Assembly (NCBI GenBank): GCA_025355875.1
Contig: JANXYV010000157.1
Coordinates: 1 to 64,000 of the forward strand
Direction of reading: 5' to 3'
Length of the DNA: 64,000 nt
Origin: Prolixibacteraceae bacterium
Lineage (GTDB): Bacteria; Bacteroidota; Bacteroidia; Bacteroidales; Prolixibacteraceae
A program made the translations under genes and the position numbers. The notes under the pieces are model-generated. The model did no database searches. It saw only the letters and a program-made list of their open reading frames with translations, and was not told the origin of the DNA. Position 1 is the first letter of the stretch. Each line of letters opens with the position of its first letter. Shown piece by piece: positions 44,541 to 54,203 of this stretch.

Positions 44541-44635
44541 GTCATTTATGGTCATTCGTGGTCATTCGCTTTGCGTCATTAGTTGTAAAAAAAGAAAGAG
44601 TTACTACCATTGACAATTTAATGACAATAAATGAC
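44541..44635. repeat. Degenerate GTCATT-rich dispersed repeat, copy 2
   Basis: GTCATT and its complement recur about every 10 bp. GTCATTCGCTTTGCGTCATT (44561-44580) matches copy 1 (4518-4537, reverse complement) at 17 of 20 positions, and the adjacent 'GTAAAA' run is also shared. Confidence 0.55.
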
Positions 44636-44693
44636 TGCTATAAATAAAGACTTTAAATATTTTAATTAAGTTCATACAAATAACACCATATCA

Positions 44694-45332
44694 ATGATTA
44701 ACGAAAAATTGGATGCTCAATTAATTGAAGTCCTGAAGGAAAACGGATTTACCGAATCCACCGGATTGCAGCAGATTTGCATCCCAAAAATAAAGAGCGG
44801 CCGCGATCTCTTGTGCATCGCTCCGAATGGAAGCGGGAAAACCACTACCATTGTGGTGAGTGTTCTTCAGCAGCTCAAAGCTTCGCTGAACGATGTTCCC
44901 CGGGCGGTAATTGTGGTGACGGATAAGGATCGTGCTATCAAAATGCAGGAGGAATTTGAACGTTTGGGCGAATACACTGATTTACGGATCAATCTGGCTT
45001 GCGATGACGGAAAAATTGATGTCCAGAAGGACCAGATATACATGGGTTCGGATGTGGTTATCGGCACAGCCAAGCGCCTGAATAAGATATATTCGCTGTA
45101 TGCGCTAAACCTGAGTGGGGTCCGGATTTTTGCGATTGATGAAGCCGATAGTGTTGTTCGAATAATGAATTACCAGCAAATCGACCGTCTTTCGGAAAGC
45201 ATGCCCAAAGCTCAACGGGTAATCTTTGCATCACAAATGACCGAATGGCTGGAACGTTATTCTACAGAATTTATGAATGTTCAGGAAATGGTTGAATTTG
45301 ATGAAGCAGAAGATCAAGCCACGACTGATTAA
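44694..45332 (+). CDS. Stand-alone DEAD-box helicase N-terminal domain
   Basis: 212 residues covering only the first RecA-like domain: a Q-motif-like FTESTGLQQICIPKI, Walker A APNGSGKTTT, the motif Ib-like 'VVIGTAKRLNKIY', and motif II VRIFAIDEADSVVRI. Motif III, normally S-A-T, reads F-A-S-Q-M. There is no second RecA domain, so it cannot be a standard helicase. A typical full protein is 380-450 residues; here the frame ends after a short acidic tail (FDEAEDQATTD) rather than by disruption. ATP binding is likely; unwinding is doubtful. It is 30 bp upstream of the phosphoesterase gene. Confidence 0.85.
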   Translation: MINEKLDAQLIEVLKENGFTESTGLQQICIPKIKSGRDLLCIAPNGSGKTTTIVVSVLQQLKASLNDVPRAVIVVTDKDRAIKMQEEFERLGEYTDLRINLACDDGKIDVQKDQIYMGSDVVIGTAKRLNKIYSLYALNLSGVRIFAIDEADSVVRIMNYQQIDRLSESMPKAQRVIFASQMTEWLERYSTEFMNVQEMVEFDEAEDQATTD

Positions 45333-45361
45333 CTATTTTTCATTTTTCTTTTCCTTGAGTT

Positions 45362-46525
45362 ATGCGTTACACATTTTTCTTCTTTTTCAGTGTTGTTATC
45401 CTGATTTATCTTTCTTCAAATTTTTACCTTTTTGAACGAGGTCTTCAGATATTTTCGCTGAACCAGAATCTTCGCAGGTCGTTTATCCTGATTTTCTGGT
45501 GCCTGGTGCCCATGTTCCTTATTGGCTCTGTGCTTGAGCGAACGTATTCATCGGCTTTAAGCGAGTGGATTTACCGGATAGGCGCCTTCTGGCTGGCTTT
45601 TATGCTGTATTTCACCCTTGCAGCCGTCCTTATTGATCTGATCCGGATTATCGATTATTTCTTTCACTTTTTACCGGTGTTTTTGCCGGTCATGAAATTC
45701 AGGCTCGGTCTGACTGTCATTTCACTGGTATCACTCCTTGTCATTGCAGGTCATATCAATGCCTTGTGGATCAATGTAAAAGAAATTCCTCTCACGATCC
45801 ATAAAAAGGTTTCAGGTTCTCCTGAAGTGAAAATATTAATGGCATCCGACATACATTTGGGCGCCTTGATTGGCGAGCGACGCGAAAAACGATTGCTTGA
45901 AATTATTCAGGAGCAGAAACCTGATCTGGTATTGCTTTGCGGCGATTTGATCGACGGTGAAATTGCGCCGGTTCTTCGAAAAAACCTTGGACGGCATATT
46001 CAGGAAATCAGGACTCCTTTAGGCGTTTTTGCCATTACAGGAAATCACGAGTATATTGGCGGAATCGGCAAAACCTTGCCATACCTGCAAAGCATCCATA
46101 TCCGAATGTTGATTGACGAGGTGGTTACTTTGCCCAATGGTATTCAGTTGGTGGGTCGCAACGATCATTCGGCAGCGAGAGGTTCCAATCCTCCCAAACC
46201 ATTATCTGATCTATGCGCCGGATTAGACCCGGCGAAACCGTTGATTGTGATGAACCATCAGCCATACAATCTTCAGGAGGCGGTCGATGCAAAGGTTGAC
46301 TTACATCTTTCAGGTCATACTCATAACGGGCAGCTTTGGCCGTTCAATTATCTGATTAAAGGAATTTTTGAACTGAGTTGGGGATATCTGAAAAAAGGAG
46401 ATACCAATTTCTATGTTTCCTCTGGTTTTGGCACCTGGGGTCCCACAGTCAGAATTGGGAACCGACCGGAAGTGGTGGTTTTTAAGCTGAAATTTGATGA
46501 AAAAATTGACTCAATTAAGAACTGA
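45362..46525 (+). CDS. Membrane-anchored calcineurin-like phosphoesterase (YkuE-like)
   Basis: 387 residues. Four to five hydrophobic helices (YTFFFFFSVVILIYLSS, then LIFWCLVPMFLIGSVLE, AFMLYFTLAAVLIDLI and LTVISLVSLLVIAGH) form an N-terminal membrane part. The C-terminal domain carries metallophosphoesterase motifs: LMASDIHLG, DLVLLCGDLIDGE, ITGNHEYIGG, MNHQP, and LSGHTHNGQLWP, with the Asp/His/Asn residues that bind two metals. Members of this group dephosphorylate lipids such as UDP-diacylglucosamine-like or phosphatidyl substrates; the real substrate is unknown. The active site faces the periplasm or cytosol depending on helix number, which is uncertain. Confidence 0.88.
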   Translation: MRYTFFFFFSVVILIYLSSNFYLFERGLQIFSLNQNLRRSFILIFWCLVPMFLIGSVLERTYSSALSEWIYRIGAFWLAFMLYFTLAAVLIDLIRIIDYFFHFLPVFLPVMKFRLGLTVISLVSLLVIAGHINALWINVKEIPLTIHKKVSGSPEVKILMASDIHLGALIGERREKRLLEIIQEQKPDLVLLCGDLIDGEIAPVLRKNLGRHIQEIRTPLGVFAITGNHEYIGGIGKTLPYLQSIHIRMLIDEVVTLPNGIQLVGRNDHSAARGSNPPKPLSDLCAGLDPAKPLIVMNHQPYNLQEAVDAKVDLHLSGHTHNGQLWPFNYLIKGIFELSWGYLKKGDTNFYVSSGFGTWGPTVRIGNRPEVVVFKLKFDEKIDSIKN

Positions 46526-46720
46526 AATCTTGCCTTTTACATTCCGGGTTCGCAATTGAACTAGCTAATAGGTCCGGACAAAATTTTGTTCCGAGTTTAT
46601 TCAATCGGTGTTACCGTTTTTATCCTGAAATAATCCAAAATTGGCACAGGCTTTGTTTTATGTGAATCATCTTACCGGTAAAGTTCAAACAAATATTGAT
46701 TCACCTTAAAACAAAAAGCC

Positions 46721-47317
46721 ATGAAAACATTTGATTATTTAAGGCAGTACGTTCCGGTGTTGACTATTTCTTTGGTTCTGATCGCTTCAGTAATTAGCGT
46801 AAATGCCCAAAACGATCAGAATGGCGATCATCGTAAGAAAGAGCGCGATCACGGACGAAATGAATATCGGAATGACAATAGATTAGCTGACAACGAACAG
46901 ATTGGGAAAAAGGGCTGGGATCACCACAACGGAAATGCTGAAAGTCGCGAAGGCCGTAACGATTACCGTCCCCATTACTACCAAAAGCACTATCATGCAC
47001 AACCGAATTATTACGATCATCCGAGATATGGAAGGGTTTACCACAGGTTTGAGCATAACCCGATCGTTTTTGAGAATCGGTTTGGCGATTACTATTATTA
47101 CGGAAATAGCTTTTACCAATACCGCGAAGGCCTTGGCTATTGCATAGTTGAACCACCGCGACATGTCTTTTTCAGACATCTTCCGCTTGATTGTGAGAGG
47201 GTGTATATCAACGGAAAAGTATTATTCAGGAATGGCGATTTGTTCTTCGAATTCTCTCCCAGGGGATATGTTTTGATGCCGTCGCCGATCGAAATCAGGT
47301 TTTCTGCCAGGTTTTAG
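46721..47317 (+). CDS. Secreted His/Tyr/Arg/Asn-rich protein
   Basis: 198 residues. A signal peptide (YVPVLTISLVLIASVISVNAQ) is followed by about 70 residues dominated by Asp, Asn, Arg, Lys and Glu (NDQNGDHRKKERDHGRNEYRNDN), then a His/Tyr/Pro-rich segment (HYYQKHYHAQPNYYDHPRYG) and a folded-looking C-terminus with VYINGKVLFRNGDLFFEFSPRGY. No family was recognised. The His-rich section could bind metals. The composition is far from average but the reading frame is intact and the leader is good. It stands alone between the phosphoesterase and the purC terminator. Confidence 0.65.
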   Translation: MKTFDYLRQYVPVLTISLVLIASVISVNAQNDQNGDHRKKERDHGRNEYRNDNRLADNEQIGKKGWDHHNGNAESREGRNDYRPHYYQKHYHAQPNYYDHPRYGRVYHRFEHNPIVFENRFGDYYYYGNSFYQYREGLGYCIVEPPRHVFFRHLPLDCERVYINGKVLFRNGDLFFEFSPRGYVLMPSPIEIRFSARF

Positions 47318-47347
47318 AATGAACCGGAAAATAATTCCTGAAAATGA

Positions 47348-47392
47348 AAAAAAAGGCTGCCTCAGTTTTGATGGGCAACCTTCTTTTTTAGA
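47348..47392. terminator. Terminator after purC
   Basis: AAGGCTGCC pairs with GGGCAACCTT around a 10-base loop, flanked by A and T runs on both sides. It serves purC (minus strand) and could also end the His-rich protein gene. Confidence 0.75.
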
Positions 47393-48335
47393 TGCTTTTC
47401 AGAAAGTTTTGAATGTTTTTTTCAATTCGTCCCTGGATATCGGTTAAATCGGATTTGACAAACTGATCACCGGTAATGTTTTCGTAGAGTTCGATGTACC
47501 GTTCCGAAACCGAAAGTACGAAAGCTTCATCCATTTCCGGAACAACCTGTCCTTCATGACCCTGAAAACCATTTGCAATCAGCCACTGGCGAACAAACTC
47601 TTTGGAGAGTTGTTTCTGGTCCTCGCCTTTGGCCAATCGTTCTGCATATCCTTCTGAATAAAAATAGCGCGAAGAGTCTGGAGTGTGGATTTCGTCGATC
47701 AGATAAATTTTTCCATCTTTTTTGCCAAATTCATACTTGGTGTCTACCAGAATCAGTCCCATTTCAGCAGCGATTACAGTGCCCCGCCGGAATACTTCGC
47801 GGGTATAGTTTTCGAGCATTTCATAATCATGCTGATGTACAAGTCCCTGGGCAATAATTTCTTCCCTGGAAATATCTTCATCGTGTCCTTCGGAAGCTTT
47901 GGTGGTAGGAGTGATGATGGGTTCGGGGAATTTCTGGTTTTCAACCATTCCGTCGGGCAGAGGAATCCCACAAAGCGTCCGCTTTCCACTGCGGTATTCG
48001 CGCCAGGCATGGCCGGTCAGGTAACCTCGGATCACCATTTCGACCTTGAATGGGTCACAATGAATTCCAACAGTCACGTTTGGATCGGGAGTGGCTACTT
48101 TCCAGTTGGGAACAATATCGCTGGTTGCATCCAGAAACTTGGCTGCAATCTGGTTCAAAACCTGCCCTTTGTAAGGAATTCCTTTCGGCAAAACCACATC
48201 GAAAGCTGAAATACGGTCGCTGACCACCATTACGAGATACTCATTATCAATATTATAAACATCTCTTACTTTTCCATGATAGACACTTTTCTGTCCGGGG
48301 AAATTAAAATCGGTACGGGTTAATGCTTTGCTCAT
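47388..48335 (-). CDS. purC: SAICAR synthetase
   Basis: 315 residues, the longer eukaryote-like/Bacteroidota form. It joins aspartate to CAIR with ATP, giving SAICAR in purine synthesis. Visible: [29 protein letters not shown], the substrate strand [39 protein letters not shown] and LVDTKYEFG, and a C-terminal [11 protein letters not shown]. The start overlaps the phoH stop by 4 bp (ATGA), so the two genes form an operon with translational coupling. A terminator follows. Confidence 0.96.
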   Translation of the reverse strand: MSKALTRTDFNFPGQKSVYHGKVRDVYNIDNEYLVMVVSDRISAFDVVLPKGIPYKGQVLNQIAAKFLDATSDIVPNWKVATPDPNVTVGIHCDPFKVEMVIRGYLTGHAWREYRSGKRTLCGIPLPDGMVENQKFPEPIITPTTKASEGHDEDISREEIIAQGLVHQHDYEMLENYTREVFRRGTVIAAEMGLILVDTKYEFGKKDGKIYLIDEIHTPDSSRYFYSEGYAERLAKGEDQKQLSKEFVRQWLIANGFQGHEGQVVPEMDEAFVLSVSERYIELYENITGDQFVKSDLTDIQGRIEKNIQNFLKSI

Positions 48336-49342
48336 TTTTCTTCGGTTTTATTTGTTGTGTTTTTTTCTTTTTCCTTTTCTTTCCTCGTTAGCTCATGTGC
48401 GTGGTGTTTTTCATAGGCCATTACAATGTCGCGCACCAAACGATGCCTGACAATGTCTTTTACATCGAACTGAACAAAGGAAATATCCTTAATGTTCTTC
48501 AGGATTTTTTTTGCGAGGATTAGTCCCGATGGACTCTGGAAAGGCAAATCAATCTGGGTTTCGTCTCCGGTAACCACAAACTTGGTATTCAGTCCCATGC
48601 GGGTCAGGAACATTTTCATTTGATTGATCGTTGTATTCTGTGCTTCATCAAGGATCACAAAGGCATTGCTAAGGGTTCGTCCCCGCATAAAAGCCAGCGG
48701 GGCAATCTGAATAGTGCCGTCTTTCATGAATTCGTCGAGCTTTTTTGCAGGAATCATGTCCAAAAGCGCATCGTACAAAGGTTGGAGGTATGGATCAATC
48801 TTCTCTTTTAAATCGCCCGGAAGAAAACCCAGACGTTCACCTGCTTCAACCGCAGGCCGACTTAAAATAATCCGCTTGATTTCCCTGTTTTTCAAAGCTC
48901 TGACGGCCAAAGCAATGGCGGTGTAAGTTTTGCCAGTTCCGGCGGGCCCAATGGCAAAAATGAGGTCTGAAGTTTTGCAGACTTCTACCAAAAGCCTTTG
49001 ATTGGGTGTCCTTGCCCGGATTGCCTTGCCATTGATTCCGAAAACCAAAACATCTTTTTCTTCGTCGAGGGATTCCGGAACACCATCCGACTCGTTCAGA
49101 AATACCTGATTGATTACATCATCGGGCAAAACATTAAACTGGTTGTAGTGATCGGTAATCAGGTGAAATTTCGACTCAAACCGCAGAATTTCTTCATCAT
49201 CGCCTTTGATGATCATATCATTGCCCCGGTATACAATAATCAGTTTTGGAAAAAAGGATTTGATCAGGTTCATTTTGGCATTGTTCACTCCGAAAAATTC
49301 GAGTGGATCGATGCCTTCGAGATGAATGAGCTTTTCGAACAT
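48332..49342 (-). CDS. phoH: PhoH-family ATPase
   Basis: 336 residues. N-terminal KH-like part (about 1-120) with [20 protein letters not shown]; ATPase domain with Walker [41 protein letters not shown], Walker [12 protein letters not shown], and a motif [11 protein letters not shown]. PhoH proteins are ATP-dependent RNA-binding NTPases, possibly linked to RNA processing with YbeZ/YbeY (the YbeZ-type). It forms an operon with purC. Its upstream region is shared divergently with the cobalamin riboswitch. Confidence 0.93.
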   Translation of the reverse strand: MFEKLIHLEGIDPLEFFGVNNAKMNLIKSFFPKLIIVYRGNDMIIKGDDEEILRFESKFHLITDHYNQFNVLPDDVINQVFLNESDGVPESLDEEKDVLVFGINGKAIRARTPNQRLLVEVCKTSDLIFAIGPAGTGKTYTAIALAVRALKNREIKRIILSRPAVEAGERLGFLPGDLKEKIDPYLQPLYDALLDMIPAKKLDEFMKDGTIQIAPLAFMRGRTLSNAFVILDEAQNTTINQMKMFLTRMGLNTKFVVTGDETQIDLPFQSPSGLILAKKILKNIKDISFVQFDVKDIVRHRLVRDIVMAYEKHHAHELTRKEKEKEKNTTNKTEEK

Positions 49343-49410
49343 AGAGTTTTACTGCGTTTATGTACTGCAAAAATAAGGACTTTTTCGATCTTTTATATAC
49401 CTTTGCCGCC

Positions 49411-49590
49411 GATAAGGTTCCTAATTTTGGGATTAAAAGGGAAACAGGTTATCCGGAGAATCCGGCAATTCCTGTACAGTTCCCGCTGCTGTGATTCCTG
49501 TACAACTCTTTCACGAAGAACCACTGTTGGCCATCCGGCTGACGGGAAGGCGTCAAAGAGGGGATAAGTCAGAAGACCTGCCCGATCATG
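49411..49590 (+). promoter_or_regulatory. Adenosylcobalamin riboswitch
   Basis: The leader has the family sequence blocks in order: GGTTCC followed by GGGATTAAAAGGGAAACAGG, AATCCGGCAATTCCTG, CCCGCTGCTGTG, then CACTG, GGCCATCCGGCTGACGGGAAG, GGGATAAGTCAGAAGACCTG. The last one is the B12 box (AGTCAGAAGACCTGCC; consensus AGYCMGGARACCTGCC). The stretch is on the + strand directly before the three-gene B12 uptake unit. B12 binding normally lowers expression of transport genes. Covariation could not be computed, but the primary motifs are distinctive. Confidence 0.93.
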
Positions 49591-49660
49591 TATGGATTTT
49601 GACGCTTTCGGAGAAAAAGCATAAAACCGTGTAATCTTTTCAATTTTCATTCCTGAAAAG

Positions 49661-49700
49661 CTGCAAAATCCAATTCCTAATTAAGATTTTACAGCAGATG
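49661..49700 (+). promoter_or_regulatory. Candidate riboswitch expression platform (start-site hairpin)
   Basis: CTGCAAAATC (49661-49670) can pair with GATTTTACAG (49685-49694) with one G-T pair. The hairpin ends three bases before the ATG at 49698, so its formation could hide the start region. How it couples to the riboswitch is inference. Confidence 0.5.
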
Positions 49701-52124
49701 TTTCAAAGTAAAAACATTTATCAAAACCTTCCCGGAATCATGCTCATTTTGCTGGCATGGAACTCTGATGCACAGTTTGCATCGAAGGTGATTGATTTTA
49801 CACCAGCACCTGGACAATATACCAATGCCGATTTTTTAGGCACACCTTCAGCAGCTAATTCAATTGTTGGTACAAACAAGGGAATGGTTAGTCTGGGTGC
49901 TTTTGGCGGATCAATCACAGTGTATTTCGAACATGGAATTCACAATGATCCGGCCAATCCTTATGGCGTCGATTTCACCGTTTACGGAAATGCCACTCCA
50001 ACCTGGTCGGAGCCGGGAATTATTCAGGTGATGAAAGATGAAAACGGAAATGGAATTCCTGACGAAACCTGGTACGAAATCGCCGGAAGCGACCATTTCT
50101 GGAATACAACCAATTTATCGTATGAAGTCACTTATCAGAATAGCGGTCTGAACTTTGCGAGTAATATTCAATGGACAGATAATCAGGGCAAATCCGGGTT
50201 CATTCCCGTAAACAGTTTCCATCAGCAACCGTATTATCCCAAACCTGATCTGTTTCCCGAAGTTTCAACCGACCACTATACGTTGAAAGGTACCCGGATC
50301 GCAGGGCAAATCGATTTATCAAACCCCGGAGTGGTGAATTCCTACCACCGGGCATTCGGATATGCTGATAACACTCCGGTACTTTCTTATACTGAAAAAT
50401 TGCCTGATAATCCATATACGCCTGAAATTGAAGGAAGCGGAGGTGATGCCATAGATATTGGCTGGGCGGTTGACAAGGATAGAAAACCAGTACATCTCGA
50501 TGAAATTCATTTTATCCGGATTTATACCGGAATGAACGCACTGGCAGGCTGGCTGGGCGAAATATCGACTGAAGTGACCGGAATCCGCGATGTTGAACCT
50601 GCCACAGTTACTGGCGTCCATTCGATGGTTGTGATTCAGGATTTGCCGACTAAAATCAGGCTTGGTGAATCACTCAATCTGAATGCCATTGCTTTTGAAA
50701 GCGGAATCAGGCAGGAAAATACCCCAATAATCTGGACGGTCGATCAGCAGGAACTGGCAGGCATTGAAAACAGTTGGATCATTGCTAAAAAGGATGGCAT
50801 TATTCGGCTTCGCGCAACCTCCGGAGCAAATTCAGAAGTGTTTGCAGAGAAAGAAATTGAGATATTTTCGGCTGCCAAAGCGACAATTACAGTTCCTTCA
50901 ACAAGCTTGAAAATAAATGACAAGATGGATTTGTCCGGAAAACTGACTGATCAAAACGGGAACGCGATTTCAGGAATATCAATCAGTTGGCGAATTGATA
51001 ATGAGAATATTGCGAATATAACAACACTCGATGGAAAATACTTCCTGAACGGAAAACAGACCGGGAAAAGCTGGCTGGTTCTGGAAATTCCGGATATTCC
51101 ATCCCTTCGCGATTCTGTACTCATCGAGGTATTGCCTGAATCTGTCAGGAAGAAAGTTTTTATTTCTGTGAAAACGAGTGAAAAAACGCTCTTGCCGCTG
51201 CATTCGGTTTGGGTCGATCAGGTTGATCTGACTCCATGGGTCGACCGTCACCAAAAATTTTACGGACTTCAGGATATCAAGTTTGTTTCTTTGGCTCATG
51301 CGATTGCCGCTGCCTTCAAAAATACTGACTTGGAAAACGAATGGGCATTCAGAGACGATGCTGAGGGCGGATCAGTCTTGTATCTGTGGAAAGTTCCCGA
51401 AATTGAAGAGGGTTCGACCAGCTTTGATTTTGGATATGGCGGCTCAAGAACTTCAGACGCTTACCGGAAAACATGGATGGTTCTCCTGAATCAGCAACCC
51501 ATTCTTTCAGGTTTCGATCAGGTGAAAGTGAATAATAACGATGAAATACTTGTATATCATGTTATTGACAACGCTTTGCCCTGGCAGGTTACACAACTTG
51601 CTATGAAGAATGATACCGTAAAGACGAACGAATTGATTGAAATACAGCTCCGGAAATATTTTTGTTCGATGGGCGATAACCGCAATGTTTCAGTGAATTC
51701 TTCAGAGGTCATTGCCAATCAGGCGGTGAAACTGATGTCTAAAAATCAGGAAAACAATCCCGTCAGTTTTATGACGGATGAGTTTGGCAAAGTCCTTATA
51801 TCAGAAGAAAATGCAGGTGATTACATGGTGACATCCGGTATTGATGCCGCAAACCTAGCGGTTGAATCAGCAACCGGAATCAAAGCTTTGGCAAATAATC
51901 CATTGATCTGTAAGGTTTTTCCCAATCCATTTTCTGAAAAATTCCGGATACAATGTGTTTTCCCGATCACATCAATCGAAATCCATGATCCGCAAGGAAA
52001 ACTGGTCTTTCATCAAACCGGACTTTCACCCGAAGTGAATTTAACTACCATTTCATCAGGAGTTTACATTTTAAGCATCCATTCAGGGACTCAGGTTTTC
52101 AGGCAAAAAATGATAAAAAATTAG
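49698..52124 (+). CDS. T9SS-exported multidomain surface protein of B12 locus, with transcobalamin-like domain
   Basis: 808 residues. Signal peptide (GIMLILLAWNSDAQ) is followed by a first domain (about 25-310: YTNADFLGTPSAANSIVG, a Ca-binding-like DENGNGIPDETWYE at about 115, and GGDAIDIGWAVD), of the cell-surface protein type that accompanies BtuB genes in Bacteroidota. Two Ig-like segments (about 310-475) follow. Residues 480-640 look like DUF4430, the beta-domain of transcobalamin/intrinsic factor (KTWMVLLNQQPI and VNNNDEILVYHV as the typical G-W-x-x-x-V-N-G and G-D-E-I pattern). The last 75 residues are a T9SS sorting domain (CKVFPNPFSEKFRIQ, then IHDPQGKLV and TISSGVYILSIHSG). Under the riboswitch it probably binds or delivers cobalamin; binding is inferred. 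Confidence 0.78.
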   Translation: MFQSKNIYQNLPGIMLILLAWNSDAQFASKVIDFTPAPGQYTNADFLGTPSAANSIVGTNKGMVSLGAFGGSITVYFEHGIHNDPANPYGVDFTVYGNATPTWSEPGIIQVMKDENGNGIPDETWYEIAGSDHFWNTTNLSYEVTYQNSGLNFASNIQWTDNQGKSGFIPVNSFHQQPYYPKPDLFPEVSTDHYTLKGTRIAGQIDLSNPGVVNSYHRAFGYADNTPVLSYTEKLPDNPYTPEIEGSGGDAIDIGWAVDKDRKPVHLDEIHFIRIYTGMNALAGWLGEISTEVTGIRDVEPATVTGVHSMVVIQDLPTKIRLGESLNLNAIAFESGIRQENTPIIWTVDQQELAGIENSWIIAKKDGIIRLRATSGANSEVFAEKEIEIFSAAKATITVPSTSLKINDKMDLSGKLTDQNGNAISGISISWRIDNENIANITTLDGKYFLNGKQTGKSWLVLEIPDIPSLRDSVLIEVLPESVRKKVFISVKTSEKTLLPLHSVWVDQVDLTPWVDRHQKFYGLQDIKFVSLAHAIAAAFKNTDLENEWAFRDDAEGGSVLYLWKVPEIEEGSTSFDFGYGGSRTSDAYRKTWMVLLNQQPILSGFDQVKVNNNDEILVYHVIDNALPWQVTQLAMKNDTVKTNELIEIQLRKYFCSMGDNRNVSVNSSEVIANQAVKLMSKNQENNPVSFMTDEFGKVLISEENAGDYMVTSGIDAANLAVESATGIKALANNPLICKVFPNPFSEKFRIQCVFPITSIEIHDPQGKLVFHQTGLSPEVNLTTISSGVYILSIHSGTQVFRQKMIKN

Positions 52125-52128
52125 TCCA

Positions 52129-54120
52129 TTGAAATCAGCAAAGGAAAACCATTCAGAAGTTAAGTTCAAAGTATTGCTTTGTATGGTTATCCTTTTTATT
52201 TATTCTGAAAGTGTTAAATCACAGAAGCTTACTGATACAATACCGCTTCACGAAGTGCGGGTTTATGGCGTCCGCAACCTGGCACAGGCAGGACTTCAGG
52301 TCAACCGCATCGATACCCTTGCCTTGCAGATGATGAAAACCCAAACCATTTCGGAGTTACTGAGTTTCTATTCGCCCATATTTATAAAATCGTACGGTCG
52401 GGGTTCTACGGCGTCCGCATCGTTTCGGGGAACCGCTCCTTCGCACACACAGCTCTACTGGAACGGCATCAAATTGAATTCGCCCATGCGCGGCGAGGTC
52501 GATTTCTCGATGTTTCCGGTGTATTTTATTGATGATATCAGCATTTTACCGGGCGGAAGTTCACTCCAATCGGGTTCAGGCGCTTTGGGCGGAACCGTGT
52601 TAATCAACAACCTACCTGACTGGAACTGTCGGCTGAACATCCGGTACATACAGACTATCGAGAGTTTTTCAACTTCTAAGGAATATCTGAATGTTGGGTT
52701 TGGAAACCGCAAAATCCAGTTTAAAACCCGTCTGTTTTCGGAACAAAGCAAAAACGATTTTTCATATTACAATTATGGTGTTTTGCCAATGTATGAAACC
52801 GTTCAGAAGAATGCGGCTTTTAACAAAAAAGGTTTACTTCAGGAAGTTTATTCCCGCCTCAAAAATCATCTTTTTTCAGCAAAAGTGTGGGCAACCCGCA
52901 GCCATCGCGACTTACCTCAGCTTATGTCGTTCGAAGGCGAGTCAAGGACTGAAACTCAGGAGGACCAAAATCTCCGGACAATCCTTTCGTGGAAGTATTT
53001 GGCCGAAAAAAGCAAATTGGAATGGATCGGTGGATTGAATTTCAATAAATTGCACTATTTCAGGGCAAGCAGCGAGGCCAATTTTGTGAATTTCGACAGC
53101 CAAAGCAAAGAGAGCAGTTACACGAGCCAATTCAGTTATGACTGGAAACCCAAAGAGGCTTTCAGCTTCAACTGGGCCTTGAATGCAGCTTATGATCGGG
53201 TGTCTGTTTACGAACAGGTTCAGAAAACTGGCTACGACAAAGATCGTTTGTCAGTCTCTCTCCTGAATGCCGCCCATTGCCAGCCACTTCCTGAAGTATC
53301 ACTTTCGTTATTAATTCGCAGTGAATTGTATGACAGTAATTTAATTGGATTTATTCCATCGTTAGGGATTGAATATTCGCCCGATAAAAAGCAGCAAAAC
53401 CTGTTTAAAATGAATCTTTCACGCAATTATCACCAACCGGGTTTAAATGATTTGTACTGGATTCCGGGAGGAAATCCAAATCTGAAGCCGGAAAAAGGAT
53501 TTGCCGCTGATTTAAGCTATGGTTATTCATTCAGGAACGAAAAAACTATGTTTTCGGCTCAGGCAACCGGTTTCGCATCCAAAATTGACGATTGGATCGT
53601 TTGGCAGCCCTCGGCTTCCGGAGCATCTTACTGGGAGGCCAGCAACCTTCGGCAAGTTATGGTAAAAGGCGCCGAGTTTCAGGTTTCTTGGCAATCGAAT
53701 ATTGCGAATACGGTTCTTGTCAATCTGAGAGGCAATTATTCGTACACCGCCACTTCCAACATGGATGCGGTTCCGTCGGTAGACGAGTCGCGAGGTAAAC
53801 AGCTGATTTACATTCCAAAAAATAAGGCAAACATTTTTGGTGAAGCCGACTATCGGGATTTTTATCTGAAAATTGATGCTCCATTTACGGGTAAGCGTTA
53901 CACTTCAAGCAACAATGTGGAATCGGACTATGAAAAGGTGCTGAATCCATACTGGCTGATCAATCTGAGTGCAGGGAAAAGGTTTAATTTTAAACCTGTG
54001 CAAGTGGATGCTTCGCTGAACGTTGAAAACCTGGCTAACACCGATTATATGGCTATTCTGTGGCGGCCAATGCCCGGAAGATATTATTCTTTAACCATTC
54101 AATTTCAACACAGAAGGTGA
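52129..54120 (+). CDS. btuB: TonB-dependent cobalamin receptor, BtuB-like
   Basis: 663 residues starting at TTG 52129, 4 bp after the previous stop; no ATG fits the signal peptide better (LLCMVILFIYSESVKSQ). A TonB-box-like IPLHEVRVYG is followed by the plug domain (SELLSFYSPIFIKSYGRGSTASASFRGTAPSHTQLYWNGIKL, then ISILPGGSSLQSGSGALGGTVLIN) and a 22-strand barrel ending NVENLANTDYMAILWRPMPGRYYSLTIQFQH, the usual C-terminal pattern. No carboxypeptidase-regulatory extension, so a BtuB-type rather than SusC-type receptor. Function in B12 uptake is assigned from the riboswitch and neighbours. TonB-energised, outer membrane. Confidence 0.87.
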   Translation: MKSAKENHSEVKFKVLLCMVILFIYSESVKSQKLTDTIPLHEVRVYGVRNLAQAGLQVNRIDTLALQMMKTQTISELLSFYSPIFIKSYGRGSTASASFRGTAPSHTQLYWNGIKLNSPMRGEVDFSMFPVYFIDDISILPGGSSLQSGSGALGGTVLINNLPDWNCRLNIRYIQTIESFSTSKEYLNVGFGNRKIQFKTRLFSEQSKNDFSYYNYGVLPMYETVQKNAAFNKKGLLQEVYSRLKNHLFSAKVWATRSHRDLPQLMSFEGESRTETQEDQNLRTILSWKYLAEKSKLEWIGGLNFNKLHYFRASSEANFVNFDSQSKESSYTSQFSYDWKPKEAFSFNWALNAAYDRVSVYEQVQKTGYDKDRLSVSLLNAAHCQPLPEVSLSLLIRSELYDSNLIGFIPSLGIEYSPDKKQQNLFKMNLSRNYHQPGLNDLYWIPGGNPNLKPEKGFAADLSYGYSFRNEKTMFSAQATGFASKIDDWIVWQPSASGASYWEASNLRQVMVKGAEFQVSWQSNIANTVLVNLRGNYSYTATSNMDAVPSVDESRGKQLIYIPKNKANIFGEADYRDFYLKIDAPFTGKRYTSSNNVESDYEKVLNPYWLINLSAGKRFNFKPVQVDASLNVENLANTDYMAILWRPMPGRYYSLTIQFQHRR

Positions 54121-54203
54121 AAACAAAAAGGAAAGAGGACGACGGAAAGGGAGAAAAGTCATTAGTCATTCCCAATCCTGACTTCATAGTGGGACGAATA
54201 GTG

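Noticed and set aside
49393-49650. 85-residue minus-strand frame
   Set aside because: Lies exactly across the cobalamin riboswitch; structural RNA explains the sequence better.
53592-53798. 68-residue + strand frame inside btuB
   Set aside because: Shadow in the +1 frame of the receptor gene.
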